Origin: Hippea jasoniae
GTDB taxonomy: Bacteria; Campylobacterota_A; Desulfurellia; Desulfurellales; Hippeaceae
DNA: 64,000 bases
Direction of reading: 5' to 3'
NCBI RefSeq assembly: GCF_000744435.1
Contig: NZ_JQLX01000017.1
Coordinates: forward strand, 1-64,000
In this document: positions 1 through 6,533 of the stretch, in pieces
Layout of the letters: the number at the start of each line of letters is the position of its first letter
Position numbering within the stretch: position 1 is the first letter of the stretch
The notes under the pieces: model-generated
The model's database searches: none
Told to the model about the DNA's origin: nothing
The model's input: only the letters and a program-made list of their open reading frames with translations
Program-made: the position numbers and the translations under genes

Positions 1-11
1 GAGGGAAAACA

Positions 12-312
12 AAACTTAATTAGACTTAATTGAGTTTCATTTATGTTCTAATAGGTGTTTATTCAAGTAGGGGCTCGACAGGCTCCTTTATCGAGCCTGA
101 CGCCAAGAACTCTTCAAAGACTTTCTTAAGTAGGCAGTCGGGCTTGATGAAGGGAATTATCCGACCACCATCTGTCTTGGGTTTTCCAATTGTAGCTGAT
201 GGTCGGACACCTACTTTTTTACCTGCTCATAAGAATTGCAAAGCTTTATTAAGCTCAATTAGACTTTATTTATCTTCTTGAGATTGTTTGATTAAGTAGG
301 GGCTTGGAAGGC
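12..312. repeat. Cluster of short direct and inverted repeats in an intergenic stretch
   Basis: This stretch holds no intact gene. The heptamer AAGTAGG occurs at 65, 128 and 294 on the plus strand and once inverted (CCTACTT at 210-216). Two copies are part of a longer degenerate direct repeat: AATTAGACTT at 18 and 257, followed 47 and 37 nt later by AAGTAGGGGCT. The inner pair AAGTAGGCAGTCGG (128) and GGTCGGACACCTACTT (201-216) forms an imperfect inverted repeat. GGCTCGA at 72-78 pairs with TCGAGCC at 91-97. The pattern suggests a decayed duplicated or mobile sequence, but no transposase is visible. Confidence 0.5.
59..226 (-). pseudogene. Start-less ORF fragment, possible gene remnant
   Basis: On the minus strand an open frame of 55 codons runs from just after a TGA (227-229) to a TAA (59-61). 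It has no ATG, GTG or TTG near its beginning. The translation looks protein-like, not random: it is rich in Lys, Pro and Glu, contains segments such as GRIIPFIKPDCLLKK and ends in EPVEPLLE. Its base composition is less AT-rich than the surroundings. I do not recognise the family. The repeats in this stretch lie partly inside it. The likely reading is the 3' end of a decayed gene; chance is not excluded. Confidence 0.3.
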
Positions 313-335
313 GAATTTAAGCTCACAAAAAAAGC

Positions 336-364
336 TTTACACAAACAATTAAAATTGTCATAAT
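336..364 (+). promoter_or_regulatory. Sigma70-type promoter with palindrome in the spacer, for the DUF2202 gene
   Basis: TTTACA (336-341), a 17-bp spacer and CATAAT (359-364). The spacer contains the perfect inverted repeat ACAATT-AA-AATTGT (345-358), well placed for a repressor between the -35 and -10 boxes. The predicted transcription start is about 371. The GGGTGAG at 374-380 then precedes the ATG at 384. Confidence 0.6.
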
Positions 365-383
365 TTGAATAGTGGGTGAGAAA

Positions 384-1007
384 ATGAAAAAGTTTAGTGT
401 AATGGTAGCTATATTGGTTTTAGTAAATTTTGCAGGAATTTGTGCGTTTTCAAGCACAAACTCTATAAAAAGTTATATATTGAGAATTAATAAATCACCC
501 ATAAGTCAGAATGAAAAACAAGACCTCCTGCATATGAGAGAGGAAGAGAAACTTGCAAGAGATGTATATTTATCGCTTTACAAAAAATGGAGAATCCCTA
601 TATTCAGGAATATCGCAAAAAGCGAATCGTGGCATATGCAAATGGTTAAATTTTTACTTGATAAATATGGAATAGAAGACCCTGTAAAAACAGATGTAGT
701 TGGAGTTTTTTCACATCCACATATCCAAGAATTATACAAGGAGTTAGTTGAAAAAGGGAGCAAATCAATTGTAGATGCTCTAAAAGTTGGCGCTACCATT
801 GAAGATTTAGATATTTATGATCTTGATAAAGCTATAAAAAGAAGCGATAATAACGATATTGACTTTGTATATTCAAGACTTAGATGGGGAAGCACAAATC
901 ACTTAAAGGCATTTATAAGACTCTCAAAAAGATATGGATCTAACTATACTCCGCAATACATCTCGCAAGTAGAGTTTAACAACATTATTAATTCAAGGGA
1001 TAGATAA
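384..1007 (+). CDS. DUF2202 ferritin-like protein with signal peptide
   Basis: Predicted exported protein of 207 aa. Residues 1-22 form a Lys-Lys start and hydrophobic core typical of a signal peptide. The rest matches the DUF2202 ferritin-like family: an EEEKLARD segment at 53-60, an ExxH motif (E81-S-W-H84), an acidic E140-D141 pair and H173 in a GSTNHLKAF segment. These are plausible di-iron ligands of a four-helix bundle. Function is unknown for the family. The frame also opens at GTG 372, but the GGGTGAG lies just before ATG 384 and the signal peptide begins there. The next gene, an interrupted DUF4405 frame, starts at the stop codon, suggesting a former two-gene unit. Confidence 0.8.
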   Translation: MKKFSVMVAILVLVNFAGICAFSSTNSIKSYILRINKSPISQNEKQDLLHMREEEKLARDVYLSLYKKWRIPIFRNIAKSESWHMQMVKFLLDKYGIEDPVKTDVVGVFSHPHIQELYKELVEKGSKSIVDALKVGATIEDLDIYDLDKAIKRSDNNDIDFVYSRLRWGSTNHLKAFIRLSKRYGSNYTPQYISQVEFNNIINSRDR

Positions 1008-1008
1008 A

Positions 1009-1773
1009 ATTAAACAAAGAAAGTGGATCGATTTAGTTCTCTTTTATACTACTGCAATCTTAATTATCAGTGGAGTTGTGCTTTATATTGTTCCCTCAGG
1101 AAGGGTCGCCTACTTTACTGGATGGACTCTTTTTGGGCTTGATAAAGACGAATGGAGCAATCTTCACATTATATTTGCTATAATAATGACAATATTTGTT
1201 ATATGGCATCTAATCGTAAACTGGGGTATTTTGAAACGGTATCTATTTAGTTTGGAGTCTTTGTTTAGTATAATAATTATCGTTTTAGTGTCTGCTGGAA
1301 CTATTACTCAAATTCAGCCTTTTAAAGCAGTTTCGCAGATTCAAAATAACATTAAAAATTCTTGGGAAGAAAACAAAGTTGACATACCGATTCCCCATGC
1401 AGAAAAATTTACTCTAAAAGGGCTATGAACAAAATTAAATATAAACTTAAAAGAAGCTATATTAAAACTAAAACGGCGAAACTTAACTTTTGATGAAAAT
1501 CAAACGCTATTAGAAATAGCAGAGAAAAACAATACAACACCAGCTAAGATATACAGCATAATAATCAGCAAAACAAACACGCAACAACATGCAAATTACG
1601 GCAAAATGAAATTATCTGAATTTTGTAAATTAAAAAACATTAAAACAACAATTTGCATTAAAAAATTAAAACAAGCAAATATTAACGCAACAGCTGAGGC
1701 AACATTAAAAGAATTAGCTGCGCAGAAAAACTCAAAGCCGATAGATATTGTAAACCTGCTTATCAAAAACTAA
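1009..1773 (+). pseudogene. DUF4405 membrane protein gene, no standard start and an in-frame TGA
   Basis: The frame encodes two hydrophobic helices around a PSGRVAYFTGWTLFGLDKDEW segment typical of DUF4405 membrane proteins (roughly residues 5-85). A C-terminal part follows with two related helical repeats (TLLEIAEKNNTTPAKIY and ATLKELAAQKNSKPIDIV). Two features argue against a normal gene. The first helix lies upstream of the first usable GTG (1078); an ATT at 1009 sits 8 nt after AAGGGA (995-1000) and is the best-placed start. A TGA at 1426-1428 also splits the frame, which then continues open for 114 codons to TAA 1771-1773. By repeat alignment the TGA falls where the second repeat has Cys (LSEFCKLKNI). 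The 5' part could still make a truncated protein. Confidence 0.7.
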
Positions 1774-1793
1774 CAAAAACCAAAAGAATTAAA

Positions 1794-2522
1794 ATGAAAA
1801 AAACTCTTATACAAATACAACATTTATTAATGATATTTGTAATTATAGCCATGCGGGCATACTATCCGCCATATAGTTCACGCAAGTTTAATCCGATATT
1901 AAAAATTTCAAAACTTCAAGCACCAACAAGCAAATACAATCCAATCTATTCTAGTAAATATGGTGATTTTAGAGGTTATGCAAGTAAGCACTTTCATTTA
2001 AATAGCAATGGAAACCTCGTATTCTACATGTGCGGGAAACACCAAAGAAGCGAACTTCGTTTTAAATACCAATGGATAGTAAACACAAAAAAAGAGAATG
2101 CACTAAAAGCCCAGATTAAAATTTTGCCACTAAACTCAAAAGAGTTTACATTTATCCAGATTCATTCAACCAAAACAATTAATAAACCACTTTTAAGAAT
2201 AGCCTTCTGTAAAAAACTAAGAAAAAAAATAAACCACATATGGGCAATAATCAGACTTTCACCAACAAAACACAGCAAATACATTAAAATAGATTTAGGC
2301 AGAACACCAAAAGACTTTTTTACAATTAAAGTAACGGTTAAAAACAGCAAACTAACAATATATCTCAATCATAAGAAATTCTATATCTATGTAAGTAGCT
2401 GGAAAAACATAGAAAACTACTTTAAAGCAGGTGTATATTTGCAAAGCGATGGCTGCGCAAAAGCGATTTTTAAAATGTTAAAGGTAAAATATATTAATAA
2501 GCATAATAAATCTTTTGACTAA
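1794..2522 (+). CDS. Probable polysaccharide lyase family 7 (alginate lyase-like) protein
   Basis: Protein of 242 aa with an N-terminal hydrophobic segment (residues 4-20), so probably exported or membrane-anchored. It carries the three PL7 signatures in order: RSELR at 85-89, QIH at 122-124 and YFKAGVYLQ at 209-217. In PL7 enzymes the Arg, Gln, His and Tyr of these motifs are the catalytic and substrate-binding residues, and all are present. The expected activity is beta-elimination of alginate or a related uronate polymer. The sequence is unusually rich in Lys, Asn and Ile with many AAA/ATA codons, which hints at transfer or drift. There is no clear Shine-Dalgarno site. No transporter or other alginate gene is adjacent, so the substrate is not established. 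Confidence 0.7.
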   Translation: MKKTLIQIQHLLMIFVIIAMRAYYPPYSSRKFNPILKISKLQAPTSKYNPIYSSKYGDFRGYASKHFHLNSNGNLVFYMCGKHQRSELRFKYQWIVNTKKENALKAQIKILPLNSKEFTFIQIHSTKTINKPLLRIAFCKKLRKKINHIWAIIRLSPTKHSKYIKIDLGRTPKDFFTIKVTVKNSKLTIYLNHKKFYIYVSSWKNIENYFKAGVYLQSDGCAKAIFKMLKVKYINKHNKSFD

Positions 2523-2543
2523 ACAATCCTTTTTTTAGATAAT
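2515..2543 (+). promoter_or_regulatory. Sigma70-type promoter for the NERD gene
   Basis: TTGACT (2515-2520), 17-bp spacer, GATAAT (2538-2543). It begins inside the last codons of the preceding gene. The predicted start near 2550 leaves a short leader containing AAGGAG (2562-2567). Confidence 0.55.
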
Positions 2544-2574
2544 TTAACGATTCTCCAAATCAAGGAGTATGGGT

Positions 2575-3390
2575 ATGGAATATACACTTGTTGATTATAA
2601 TACAAAAGGATTACCCGCAAACTTTGCCGCAGGCTTAAAAGCCGAACAACAAATGGCGTATATATTAAAAAGTTTTTTTAAGCAGGAAAAAGACCTATGC
2701 ATAATAAATGGTCTTAGGTTAGAAATCGATAAAGAAATTAATGTTCAATTTGATCATTTGTTGTTTCATAAAAAAGGGGTTTTTATAATTGAATCAAAAA
2801 GCGTATCCACTAAAATAAAAATAACGCAAAATCAAGAATGGTTAAGGCTTGAAAATAATCATTACAAAGGAATACCTTCGCCTATAAATCAATTAAAAAG
2901 ACAAGCCAAACTCCTCAGAGAGTTTTTGCAAAAAAATAGAGAACTGTTAAGGGATGAGGAAAAATTTCTATTTTTTAAAAAGCAGGGTGGTTTTATTAAT
3001 ATGAAAATTGATCCTATTGTTGCAATATCTCAAAACGGTATTATTACTGGTTTTAGAAACACCGATATACCTATCCTGAAAGCTGATGAAGTACCGAATT
3101 ATATAAATATAAAACTTGACGAATATTTCTCAAATAACCTACTAAAAAAACTCTCCGATGTTGATTGGATTCTATCTGACGATGAATTTTTAATTATTAT
3201 CGACTTTTTAATTAAGCATCACAAACCGTTTAACTATAACAAAAAGGGAAGTAAATACTACTGTTTTGCGTGCAAAAAACCAATATCTTACAGTGAAGCA
3301 AAATACTGCTTTGAAAGAAAGAAAATATTTGGCGGAAAAGCTTATTGTATATCTTGCCAACAAAAGATAACAAATAGAAAATATCAATAA
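2575..3390 (+). CDS. NERD domain protein with C-terminal zinc ribbon
   Basis: Protein of 271 aa. The first 110 residues fit the NERD (nuclease-related) fold: a predicted beta-rich core with FDHLLFHKKGVFIIESKS, where the Asp and the E-S-K motif resemble PD-(D/E)xK-type active-site positions. The C-terminus has a zinc-ribbon pair, CFAC and CISC, about 35 residues apart, as in topoisomerase-like zinc fingers, suggesting DNA contact. ATG 2575 was chosen over ATG 2569 because AAGGAG ends at 2567: spacing 7 versus 1. No defence or mobility partner is nearby, so the role (DNA processing or repair) is inferred from the family only. Confidence 0.75.
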   Translation: MEYTLVDYNTKGLPANFAAGLKAEQQMAYILKSFFKQEKDLCIINGLRLEIDKEINVQFDHLLFHKKGVFIIESKSVSTKIKITQNQEWLRLENNHYKGIPSPINQLKRQAKLLREFLQKNRELLRDEEKFLFFKKQGGFINMKIDPIVAISQNGIITGFRNTDIPILKADEVPNYINIKLDEYFSNNLLKKLSDVDWILSDDEFLIIIDFLIKHHKPFNYNKKGSKYYCFACKKPISYSEAKYCFERKKIFGGKAYCISCQQKITNRKYQ

Positions 3391-3433
3391 TAAGAAATAC
3401 TTTCGCCAACCAAACTCATAACAAATAAAATCT

Positions 3434-3487
3434 TTGACTTTTATACTGTCAAGTGATATATATTTTGACTGTTGCCAGCCCGGCTGG
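3434..3487 (+). promoter_or_regulatory. Promoter and leader hairpin upstream of speD
   Basis: TTGACT (3434-3439), 17-bp spacer, TATATA (3457-3462). The predicted start is near 3469. The leader then contains CCAGC-CCG-GCTGG (3475-3487), a small GC-rich hairpin that stands out in this AT-rich DNA, followed by AAGGAGG before the GTG start. Regulation by the hairpin is speculative. Confidence 0.5.
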
Positions 3488-3528
3488 GAGGGCAAAAAAC
3501 TTTAATGGGAAAAAAGGAGGGCACATGA

Positions 3529-3951
3529 GTGAAGGCACTTGGAAGACACATTTTGGCTGAGTACTTTGAGTGTGACAAAGAGCTTCTCAACGATCCAAAG
3601 ATGTTAGAGAAGCATTTGATTGAGGCAGCTAAAGCTGCAAATGCCACCGTTATTTCTTCCTCTTTTAGAACCTTCGAACCCTTTGGGGTTAGCGGGGTTG
3701 TTATCGTTGCTGAATCCCATCTTGCAATTCATACATGGCCTGAATATGGATTTGCCGCCGTTGATTTCTTTACATGTGGTGATTCATCAAATCCATGGAA
3801 AGCCCATGAATACCTTAAAAAGGTGCTAAAACCCAAGCGTTGCGAAGAAAAAGAAGTCTTACGCGGGGTTTTAGATATAGAAAACCTTGAGTTCAAACCG
3901 TTTTTCATAGAACAAAAGAAACAAGAAAACAATAGCGCTGCTTTTGCATAA
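3529..3951 (+). CDS. speD: S-adenosylmethionine decarboxylase proenzyme
   Basis: Pyruvoyl enzyme that decarboxylates S-adenosylmethionine to give the aminopropyl donor for spermidine. The 140-aa length matches the short prokaryotic (SpeH/class 1B) type. Self-cleavage is expected between E62 and S63 in the AESHLAIHTWPE segment. S63, H68 and C83 sit exactly at the positions described for the Thermotoga maritima enzyme. The start is GTG 3529, placed 8 nt after GGAGG (3516-3520). It is the first gene of a polyamine operon with arginine decarboxylase and agmatinase. No spermidine synthase (speE) lies in the window. Confidence 0.95.
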   Translation: MKALGRHILAEYFECDKELLNDPKMLEKHLIEAAKAANATVISSSFRTFEPFGVSGVVIVAESHLAIHTWPEYGFAAVDFFTCGDSSNPWKAHEYLKKVLKPKRCEEKEVLRGVLDIENLEFKPFFIEQKKQENNSAAFA

Positions 3952-3985
3952 TTAAACACATAACTTTATCAGGAGGAAACCTTAG

Positions 3986-4462
3986 ATGTACGAAGGGGCT
4001 CCCAATATCTATGCCATTAAGGCGGCCTCTGCAGAAGGATTTAGCCAGCTTAATGCATTCGATGTTGCTTTACTAAAAAGCGGCGTTGGAGATACAAATC
4101 TGGTTAAGATGAGTTCTATCTTGCCTCCGAACTGTAAAAAGGTAGAATCTATCACACTACCACGAGGGGATCTTGTTCCTGTGGCCTATGCTGCTTTGAC
4201 ATCATCAAAAAAAGGTCAGCGAATAGCTGCAGCCGTTGCCATTGCAATACCAAAAGACAAAACAATGAACGGCCTAATTATGGAGTTTGAAGATTTTGAC
4301 ATTACAGCCCAAGAAGCCGAAGAACAGGTTAGAAAAATGGCTCAATGGGGTATGGAATACAGAGGATATGAAATAGACAGGATAGAAAGTATTTCTGTCG
4401 ATCATGTGGTTGAAAACCACGGTGCTGTGTTTGCCTGCGTTGTTTTATGGTGGGATAGATGA
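3986..4462 (+). CDS. pdaD: Pyruvoyl-dependent arginine decarboxylase
   Basis: Converts arginine to agmatine using a self-made pyruvoyl group, replacing the PLP enzyme SpeA. The 158-aa length is normal for the PvlArgDC family. The processing site is the Ser-Ser pair in KMSSILPP (residues 42-49), where backbone cleavage yields the beta and alpha chains. A C-terminal ENHGAVFACVVLW segment is also typical of the family. AGGAGG precedes the ATG. Its stop overlaps the start of the agmatinase gene (ATGA, 4459-4462), indicating translational coupling and a two-step route from arginine to putrescine. Confidence 0.93.
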   Translation: MYEGAPNIYAIKAASAEGFSQLNAFDVALLKSGVGDTNLVKMSSILPPNCKKVESITLPRGDLVPVAYAALTSSKKGQRIAAAVAIAIPKDKTMNGLIMEFEDFDITAQEAEEQVRKMAQWGMEYRGYEIDRIESISVDHVVENHGAVFACVVLWWDR

Positions 4463-5292
4463 AATACTACTGCAGCCTCCCCTCCTCAAAAAAAGCAAGA
4501 ACAATATTGGTGGGTGTGCCGTATGATGGCACATCCACCTTTAGACCTGGATCTCGATTTGCTCCCAATGCCATCAGGGATGCCTCATACGGTATAGAAT
4601 CATACAGCCCGTATCAGGATAGGGATTTAAGGGATATAAAGTTTTTTGATATAGGCGACATACCGCTTAGCTTCTCTTTAAAGGAGTTAAACCTCCAGAT
4701 TATAGAAACCTTTATATCACGTATAATAAGACAGGGAAAAAGGGTTGTTAGCCTTGGTGGAGAGCATCTCATAAGTCTGCCAATCATAAAAGCCCATGCA
4801 ACAAAATATAAAGAGCTTGCAGTTATACAGCTTGATGCGCACAGCGATTTGATAGATAGCTTTAGAGGCGAAAAACTCTCCCATGCAACGGTTATGCGCA
4901 GAACAGCTGAGATTATAGGTTTTGAAAATCTCTATCAGTTAGGCATAAGGAGCATGGTCAAAGAAGACAGGCTTTTGCCTTTTAGAGACACGCATATGTG
5001 TCTATTTGACTTGAAAAAAGCAGATGAATATATCAAACAGCTAAAAAATAGACCTGTTTATGTTTCAATCGACCTTGATGTGCTTGACCCTTCCATTTTC
5101 TGTGGTACAGGAACACCTGAGCCAGGTGGTATAACCTTTAAAGAACTTGTAGATTTTATAGTTAAACTAAAAGAATTGAATGTTGTGGGAGCTGATGTAG
5201 TTGAGCTTTCGCCTCATTATGACCAAAGCGGCGTCTCCTCTATCACTGCAGCAGTGGTTGTTAGAGAACTTCTGCTTGCTATAGCTTATTAA
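4459..5292 (+). CDS. speB: Agmatinase (ureohydrolase family)
   Basis: Hydrolyses agmatine to putrescine and urea with a binuclear Mn centre. The 277-aa protein shows the ureohydrolase metal motifs in order: GGEHLIS, DAHSDL and SIDLDVLDPS. These contribute the His and Asp ligands. Agmatinase is preferred over arginase because the gene is translationally coupled to arginine decarboxylase and follows speD. The 3' end overlaps the convergent HAD phosphatase gene by 14 nt. Confidence 0.9.
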   Translation: MKYYCSLPSSKKARTILVGVPYDGTSTFRPGSRFAPNAIRDASYGIESYSPYQDRDLRDIKFFDIGDIPLSFSLKELNLQIIETFISRIIRQGKRVVSLGGEHLISLPIIKAHATKYKELAVIQLDAHSDLIDSFRGEKLSHATVMRRTAEIIGFENLYQLGIRSMVKEDRLLPFRDTHMCLFDLKKADEYIKQLKNRPVYVSIDLDVLDPSIFCGTGTPEPGGITFKELVDFIVKLKELNVVGADVVELSPHYDQSGVSSITAAVVVRELLLAIAY

Positions 5293-5896
5293 TCAAAGTT
5301 TCTGGAATTTCTTCAAATCTTTTAACAGCTAAATCAGCAACCTCTTTATTGTCGCCTATATGGATAGCAAACATGCCTAACTGCTTTGCCGTTTTGACAT
5401 TTCTATCCACATCATCAGCCATGATATATTTTTCTGCTTTTGTTAGTTTTACTATTTTTTGATAGGGGTATTTATGCGGCTTGCCGATAAAATCAGCGCT
5501 TATTATATCAAAGATATCAACAAACTGATCTATGATGCCAAGAAGCTCAAGCACCCGCTTTGCATGTGTTAGCGGTGCATTTGTAAATGCGATCTTTACC
5601 GCCTCTATTTTCTGTAGTTTTTCCCTTAAGGTTTTATTAGGCTTTATCCTGCCATCTATATCAACATCGTGTGTAAACTCAAGAAAGTGATACGGGTCTA
5701 TGTTGAAGTGCTTCATCAAACCCGCCATAGTTGTGCCGTATGTATGCCAGTATTCTATTCTTTTGCGCGGTACTTCTTTTGCATCCATACCCAAAAACTT
5801 AATCATATATTCATTGATTCTTTTATCGACAAGATCAAAAATGCCCGCTTCTTGCGGATATAATGTATTATCAACATCGATCAAAAATACCTTCAT
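5279..5896 (-). CDS. HAD-family hydrolase, probable pyrimidine 5'-nucleotidase
   Basis: Protein of 205 aa in the HAD superfamily. Motif I is DVDNTLYP (residues 7-14, nucleophile D7 and acid D9), motif II is FTNAP, and motif III/IV is K-P-H-K-Y...MADDVDRN. The LYP after motif I and the helical cap match the pyrimidine 5'-nucleotidase subgroup (SDT1/YjjG-like), so nucleotide dephosphorylation is likely but the substrate is uncertain. A TAAAAT box lies exactly 6 nt before the ATG with no Shine-Dalgarno site, implying a leaderless mRNA. It diverges from the Nudix gene, which has the same arrangement. Confidence 0.8.
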   Translation of the reverse strand: MKVFLIDVDNTLYPQEAGIFDLVDKRINEYMIKFLGMDAKEVPRKRIEYWHTYGTTMAGLMKHFNIDPYHFLEFTHDVDIDGRIKPNKTLREKLQKIEAVKIAFTNAPLTHAKRVLELLGIIDQFVDIFDIISADFIGKPHKYPYQKIVKLTKAEKYIMADDVDRNVKTAKQLGMFAIHIGDNKEVADLAVKRFEEIPETLINKL

Positions 5897-5902
5897 ATTT
5901 TT

Positions 5903-5957
5903 ATTTTACAGCAAATCTTTACAAACCGCTACACAAAATCACCAAAACGGATATAAT
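5903..5957. promoter_or_regulatory. Divergent -10 boxes for two leaderless genes
   Basis: On the minus strand TAAAAT (5908-5903) is followed by 6 nt and the ATG of the HAD gene. On the plus strand the consensus TATAAT (5952-5957) is followed by 6 nt and the ATG of the Nudix gene (5964). Convincing -35 boxes are not visible for either. Neither ATG has a Shine-Dalgarno sequence. Confidence 0.5.
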
Positions 5958-5963
5958 AAAATT

Positions 5964-6533
5964 ATGATTGATGAAAAAACCTTAAAAAAACTATTTAGCC
6001 AATCCCAAAAAATTACCATTTCAAATCCCAATTTAAAAAAAGCGGCAGTAATTATACCCTTTTTAAAAAGCAAGGATGATTGGTTGTTGATATTTGAAAA
6101 AAAACCTTCAAGCAGCACAACCCATCCAGATCAGATTTCATTTCCCGGCGGCTCTTGGGAAAAATCGGATAAAAACTTTGCCCACACGGCGCTGCGTGAA
6201 ACATGTGAGGAGCTTAACATCTGTGGCAACGACATAGAACTACTGGGTCCATTTGAACCCATGAGAACATTAACAACAAACTTCCTCATATATCCGTTTG
6301 GGGGTATAGTAAAAAAACAGCCTCCATACAACTACAATCCCGACGAAGTTGTAAAGTTATTATTTATTCCGTTTGATTTTTTTATAAAAAATCATCCATT
6401 TGAAAGAAAAAACTACAGCTACAAAGGTAAAAACAGGCAAACATTTATTATTGAATATAAAGGGGAGATTATCTGGGGTGCAACTGCGCGAATCCTTGAT
6501 AAATTGGTTCAAAAATTAAAACTTCTATTATGA
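5964..6533 (+). CDS. Nudix hydrolase, probable CoA pyrophosphatase (NudL-like)
   Basis: Protein of 189 aa. The segment HPDQISFPGG followed by TALRETCEEL is the NuCoA plus Nudix signature of CoA pyrophosphatases, which cleave CoA or its oxidised forms to 4'-phosphopantetheine and adenosine 3',5'-bisphosphate. The glutamates of RExxEE bind Mg. The frame is open far upstream (to 5700), but ATG 5964 is the right start because family similarity begins there and TATAAT ends 6 nt before it. The stop overlaps the next start (ATGA at 6530), so it is coupled to the antiporter gene. Confidence 0.85.
   Translation: MIDEKTLKKLFSQSQKITISNPNLKKAAVIIPFLKSKDDWLLIFEKKPSSSTTHPDQISFPGGSWEKSDKNFAHTALRETCEELNICGNDIELLGPFEPMRTLTTNFLIYPFGGIVKKQPPYNYNPDEVVKLLFIPFDFFIKNHPFERKNYSYKGKNRQTFIIEYKGEIIWGATARILDKLVQKLKLLL

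Noticed and set aside
30-281. Plus-strand ORF of 83 codons in the repeat region
   Set aside because: It has no ribosome binding site, and its opposite strand carries the more protein-like frame.
1-330. CRISPR array
   Set aside because: Repeats are short, irregularly spaced and in both orientations, and no cas genes are present.
372-383. GTG 372 as the DUF2202 start
   Set aside because: The predicted transcript starts about 371 and the signal peptide and GGGTGAG fit ATG 384. A leaderless GTG start remains possible.
1426-1428. Selenocysteine at the TGA of the DUF4405 frame
   Set aside because: The codon does align with a Cys position, but the following 50 nt are AT-rich with no visible SECIS-like hairpin, and the residue is in a helical repeat, not in a redox site.
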